Source of the DNA: Massilia sp. UMI-21
GTDB lineage: Bacteria; Pseudomonadota; Gammaproteobacteria; Burkholderiales; Burkholderiaceae_D
Assembly: GCA_015277795.1 (NCBI GenBank)
Contig: CP063848.1
Span: 4,402,001-4,466,000 of the forward strand
Length of the DNA stretch: 64,000 nt
Direction of reading: 5' to 3'
Shown: piece by piece, positions 61,670 to 64,000 of the stretch
How the letters are laid out: each line of letters opens with the position of its first letter
How positions within the stretch are numbered: position 1 is the first letter of the stretch
Position numbers and translations under genes: made by a program
Notes under the pieces: generated by a model
The model's database searches: none
What the model was told of the DNA's origin: nothing
Seen by the model: only the letters and a program-made list of their open reading frames with translations

Positions 61670-63891
61670 TGCCGCGCACGACTCCCGACCCGGCCCGGCG
61701 CCGCGTCCTGACGGCGGGCGGCGCCCTGACCCTGTCGTTCGCGCTGCCGCTGCGCGCCGCGCCCGGCACCGCCGCGCTGCCCGGCAGCCTGGCAGAGCAT
61801 CCCTGGCTCGACGCCTGGATCCGGGTCGGCAGCGACAACCGGGTGACCGTCTTCACCGGCAAGGTCGAACTGGGCCAGGGCATCAAGACCGCCCTGCTGC
61901 AGGTGGCCGCGCACGAACTGCGGATCGATCCGGGGCGCCTGGTCTTGATCACCGCCGACACCGCGCGCACGCCCGACGAGGGCTACACGGCCGGCAGCCA
62001 TTCGATGCAGGACAGCGCCACCGCGATCCGCCACGCGGCGGCGCAGGTGCGCGCCCTGCTGCATGAAAAGGCGGCCCTCCGCCTGGGGGTGCCGGCCGCG
62101 GCGCTGGCGCAGGACAACAGCGTGTTTCGCGCACCAGGCGGGCGGCGCGTCAGCTTCAGCGAACTGGTGGCCGGCAGCGACCTGCACGTGCGCGCCGGCG
62201 CCACGCTGCCGCCTCCGGTGCCGCCGCCGGCACCCGACGCGCGCCGCTGGATCGGGACCACGCTGCCGCGGGTCGACATCCCGGGCAAGCTCAAGGGGCA
62301 ACTGGCCTACGTCCAGGACATCCGCATGCCGGCCATGGTGCACGGCCGCGTGGTGCGCCCGCCCTCCCCCGATGCGCGCCTGCTCGGTGTCGACACGGCC
62401 GCGGTGGCGAAGCTGACCGGCGTGCTCGAAGTGGTGCAGGACGGCCGCTTCCTGGCCGTGATCGCCGACGAGGAATTCCGCGCGATCAAGGCGGCCCGGG
62501 CGCTGGCGCGCGCGGCGCGCTGGGAGCTGCCGGCCAGGCTGCCGGCCGGACGCGAGCTCGCAGCGCTGGTGCGCAGCCTGCCCTCGCAGCCAACGCAGGT
62601 GCTGGCGCGCGGCGCCGCCAACGCCGCCGGCCGCCGGCTCCGCGCCAGCTACACCCGGCCCTGGCAGCTGCACGCCTCGGTCGGCCCCTCGTGCGCGATC
62701 GCGCTGCTGGAAGAAGGCCGCTACACGGTGTGGACCCATTCGCAGGGCGTGTTCCCGCTGCGCCGCGCGCTGGCCGAGCTGCTGGGCGTGCCCGTGGACA
62801 GCCTGCGCTGCATGCACGGCGAGGGCGCCGGCTGCTATGGCCACAACGGCGCCGACGACGCTGCAGCCGACGCGGTGCTGCTGGCGCGCGCCTTCCCCGG
62901 GCTGCCGGTGCGGGTGCAATGGATGCGCGAGGACGAACACGGCTGGGAGCCCTACGGCCCGGCGATGGTGGCGGATGTCGCCGCCACGCTCGATGCAACA
63001 GGCGGCATCGTCGACTGGCAGTACGAGGTCTGGAGCGGCGCCCACGCCACCCGCCCCGGCAGGGCCGGCAACCTGCTGGCCGCCACCCTGCTGGCGCGCC
63101 CGTTCGCGCCGCCGCCGCCCACGCCGATCCCGCAGCCGGACGGCGGCGGCGACCGCAACGCCATCCCCTATTACGTGCTGCCGAATGCGCGCGTGACCCA
63201 CCGCTTCCAGCCGGCCGGCCCGTTCCGCACCTCGGCGCTGCGTTCGCTCGGCGCCTACTGCAACGTGTTCGCGATCGAAAGCTTCATGGACGAGCTGGCG
63301 CGGCTCGCCGCGGCCGACCCGGTGGCCTTCCGCCTGCGCCACCTGGCGGACCCGCGCGCCATCGAGGTCGTCAAGCTGGCGGCGGCGAAGTTCGGCTGGA
63401 ACGGCTACCAGCGCACGGCCAGGCGTGGACGCGGCTTCGCCTTTGCCCGCTACAAGAATTCCGCGGCCTACTGCGCCGTGGCGCTGGAAGTCGAGGTGGC
63501 GCTGGACACCGGCTTCGTGCGCATCGTCCGCGCGGACGCTGCCGTCGACTGCGGCGAAGTGGTGAGTCCGGACGGGGTACGCAACCAGATCGAGGGCGGC
63601 ATCATCCAGTCCGCCAGCTGGACCCTGCTGGAACAGCTGCGCTTCGACGCCACCCAGGTACTGAGCCAGGACTGGGGCGGCTACCCGATCCTGCGCTTCG
63701 ACGGGGTGCCGGATCGGGTCGCGGTGCACCTGCTGGACCGCCCGGGCCAGCCTTTCCTGGGCACCGGCGAGGCGGCCCAGGGACCGGCCGCGGCGGCGCT
63801 GGCCAATGCGGTGGCCGACGCCTGCGGCGAGCGCGTGCGCGACCTGCCGCTGGACCGCGCGCGCATGCGCCGGCACGGTGACAATGGGTGA
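61669..63891 (+). CDS. Molybdopterin-binding subunit, Tat-exported
   Basis: A 740-aa xanthine-dehydrogenase-family large subunit of the IorB/aldehyde-dehydrogenase type. A Tat-like signal PARRRVLTAGGALTLSFAL opens it. FTGKVELGQGIKTALLQVAAHEL, VDIPGKLKGQLAYVQDIRM, GPFRTSALRSLGAYCNVFA and GTGEAAQGPAAAALANA (with the catalytic Glu) follow the family. Together with the 2Fe-2S and tri-haem subunits it would oxidise an aldehyde or N-heterocycle in the periplasm. The start ATG overlaps the previous stop. The substrate is not predictable. Confidence 0.9.
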   Translation: MPRTTPDPARRRVLTAGGALTLSFALPLRAAPGTAALPGSLAEHPWLDAWIRVGSDNRVTVFTGKVELGQGIKTALLQVAAHELRIDPGRLVLITADTARTPDEGYTAGSHSMQDSATAIRHAAAQVRALLHEKAALRLGVPAAALAQDNSVFRAPGGRRVSFSELVAGSDLHVRAGATLPPPVPPPAPDARRWIGTTLPRVDIPGKLKGQLAYVQDIRMPAMVHGRVVRPPSPDARLLGVDTAAVAKLTGVLEVVQDGRFLAVIADEEFRAIKAARALARAARWELPARLPAGRELAALVRSLPSQPTQVLARGAANAAGRRLRASYTRPWQLHASVGPSCAIALLEEGRYTVWTHSQGVFPLRRALAELLGVPVDSLRCMHGEGAGCYGHNGADDAAADAVLLARAFPGLPVRVQWMREDEHGWEPYGPAMVADVAATLDATGGIVDWQYEVWSGAHATRPGRAGNLLAATLLARPFAPPPPTPIPQPDGGGDRNAIPYYVLPNARVTHRFQPAGPFRTSALRSLGAYCNVFAIESFMDELARLAAADPVAFRLRHLADPRAIEVVKLAAAKFGWNGYQRTARRGRGFAFARYKNSAAYCAVALEVEVALDTGFVRIVRADAAVDCGEVVSPDGVRNQIEGGIIQSASWTLLEQLRFDATQVLSQDWGGYPILRFDGVPDRVAVHLLDRPGQPFLGTGEAAQGPAAAALANAVADACGERVRDLPLDRARMRRHGDNG

Positions 63892-63944
63892 GTTTGTATG
63901 TACGTCTTTTCGGTAGTATGGATTCCTTTTCCCGGGAATCCGCC

Positions 63945-64000
63945 ATGCAACGACTCCTTACCGCCGTCCTGCTGTTCCTGACCCTGGGCGCCGCTGCCGC
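63945..64000 (+). CDS. Partial gene, exported protein signal peptide
   Basis: An open frame from ATG 63945 runs off the window end: MQRLLTAVLLFLTLGAAAA, a signal-peptide-like start. An in-frame ATG at 63918 would add nine residues. Only about 18 codons are visible, so the product is unknown. Confidence 0.5.
   Translation, partial: MQRLLTAVLLFLTLGAAA

Overview
The window is high-GC DNA of a betaproteobacterium, most likely Oxalobacteraceae (Massilia-like). The assignment rests on a pyruvate dehydrogenase cluster whose E3 carries its own lipoyl domain, a Trp-rich TIGR04438-type protein, the prlC-unrelated holC/coupled small gene pair, and general gene content. It is inference from gene content, not from a marker phylogeny.

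Layout. 1-2130 (minus): a truncated RsmB-type rRNA m5C methyltransferase, purN and an orphan barstar-like gene. 2530-5747 (plus): a glycine-zipper protein, a spermidine-synthase-like protein and a stand-alone GspE/PilB-type ATPase. 5811-14887: two near-identical tRNA-Lys(UUU)-terminator units, about 9 kb apart, bracket a type VI secretion cargo module on the minus strand. The module is vgrG, a DUF4123 adaptor, a DUF3304 lipoprotein, a DUF2235 (Tle1-like) lipase effector and a separate Tli4-like lipoprotein. The first four are coupled by 4-bp stop/start overlaps. Base composition drops inside vgrG, where the structural core gives way to the DUF2345 tail, and stays low through the cargo. 14964-22562: a YigZ-family protein, an AraJ-like exporter, a cysteine hydrolase with a divergent LysR, an HDOD protein, a BON/LEA-like protein, an exported HEXXH protein and a degenerate chemoreceptor.

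22733-30656: an M49-like peptidase and a YCF48-like protein, then an EmrA-EmrB-OMF tripartite efflux operon facing a TetR gene across a well-formed divergent promoter/operator. 30652-31025: a cluster of palindromes leads into a 15-codon leader ORF overlapping a 61-aa gene. 31595-35444: DUF2141 protein, carotenoid oxygenase, LytS-type kinase and LytTR regulator form a tight plus-strand operon; the regulator has no standard start codon. 35510-41774: lpdA, aceF and aceE (pyruvate dehydrogenase complex), with a good sigma70 promoter.

41947-46696: folD, oligopeptidase A, holC and a small coupled gene, with REP-type repeats and a REP-associated tyrosine transposase (RAYT). 46733-54780: an NHL-repeat/M23 fusion, NnrU, an FAD monooxygenase, a SIMPL protein, cytochrome c, a Trp-rich protein, LysR and lgt. 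54875-59353: a lipoprotein with DUF4214 and a gingipain/caspase-like (clan CD) domain converges on an orphan hybrid histidine kinase; a perfect 16-bp inverted repeat contains both stop codons. 59877-63891: a coupled three-gene periplasmic molybdenum hydroxylase (tri-haem cytochrome, 2Fe-2S subunit, Tat-exported Mo subunit). The window ends in the signal peptide of another exported protein.

Most promising for novelty: the tRNA-bracketed T6SS module with its intragenic composition break, the palindrome-rich small-ORF leader at 30.7 kb, the clan-CD lipoprotein, the carotenoid oxygenase-LytSR operon, and the RAYT/REP system.
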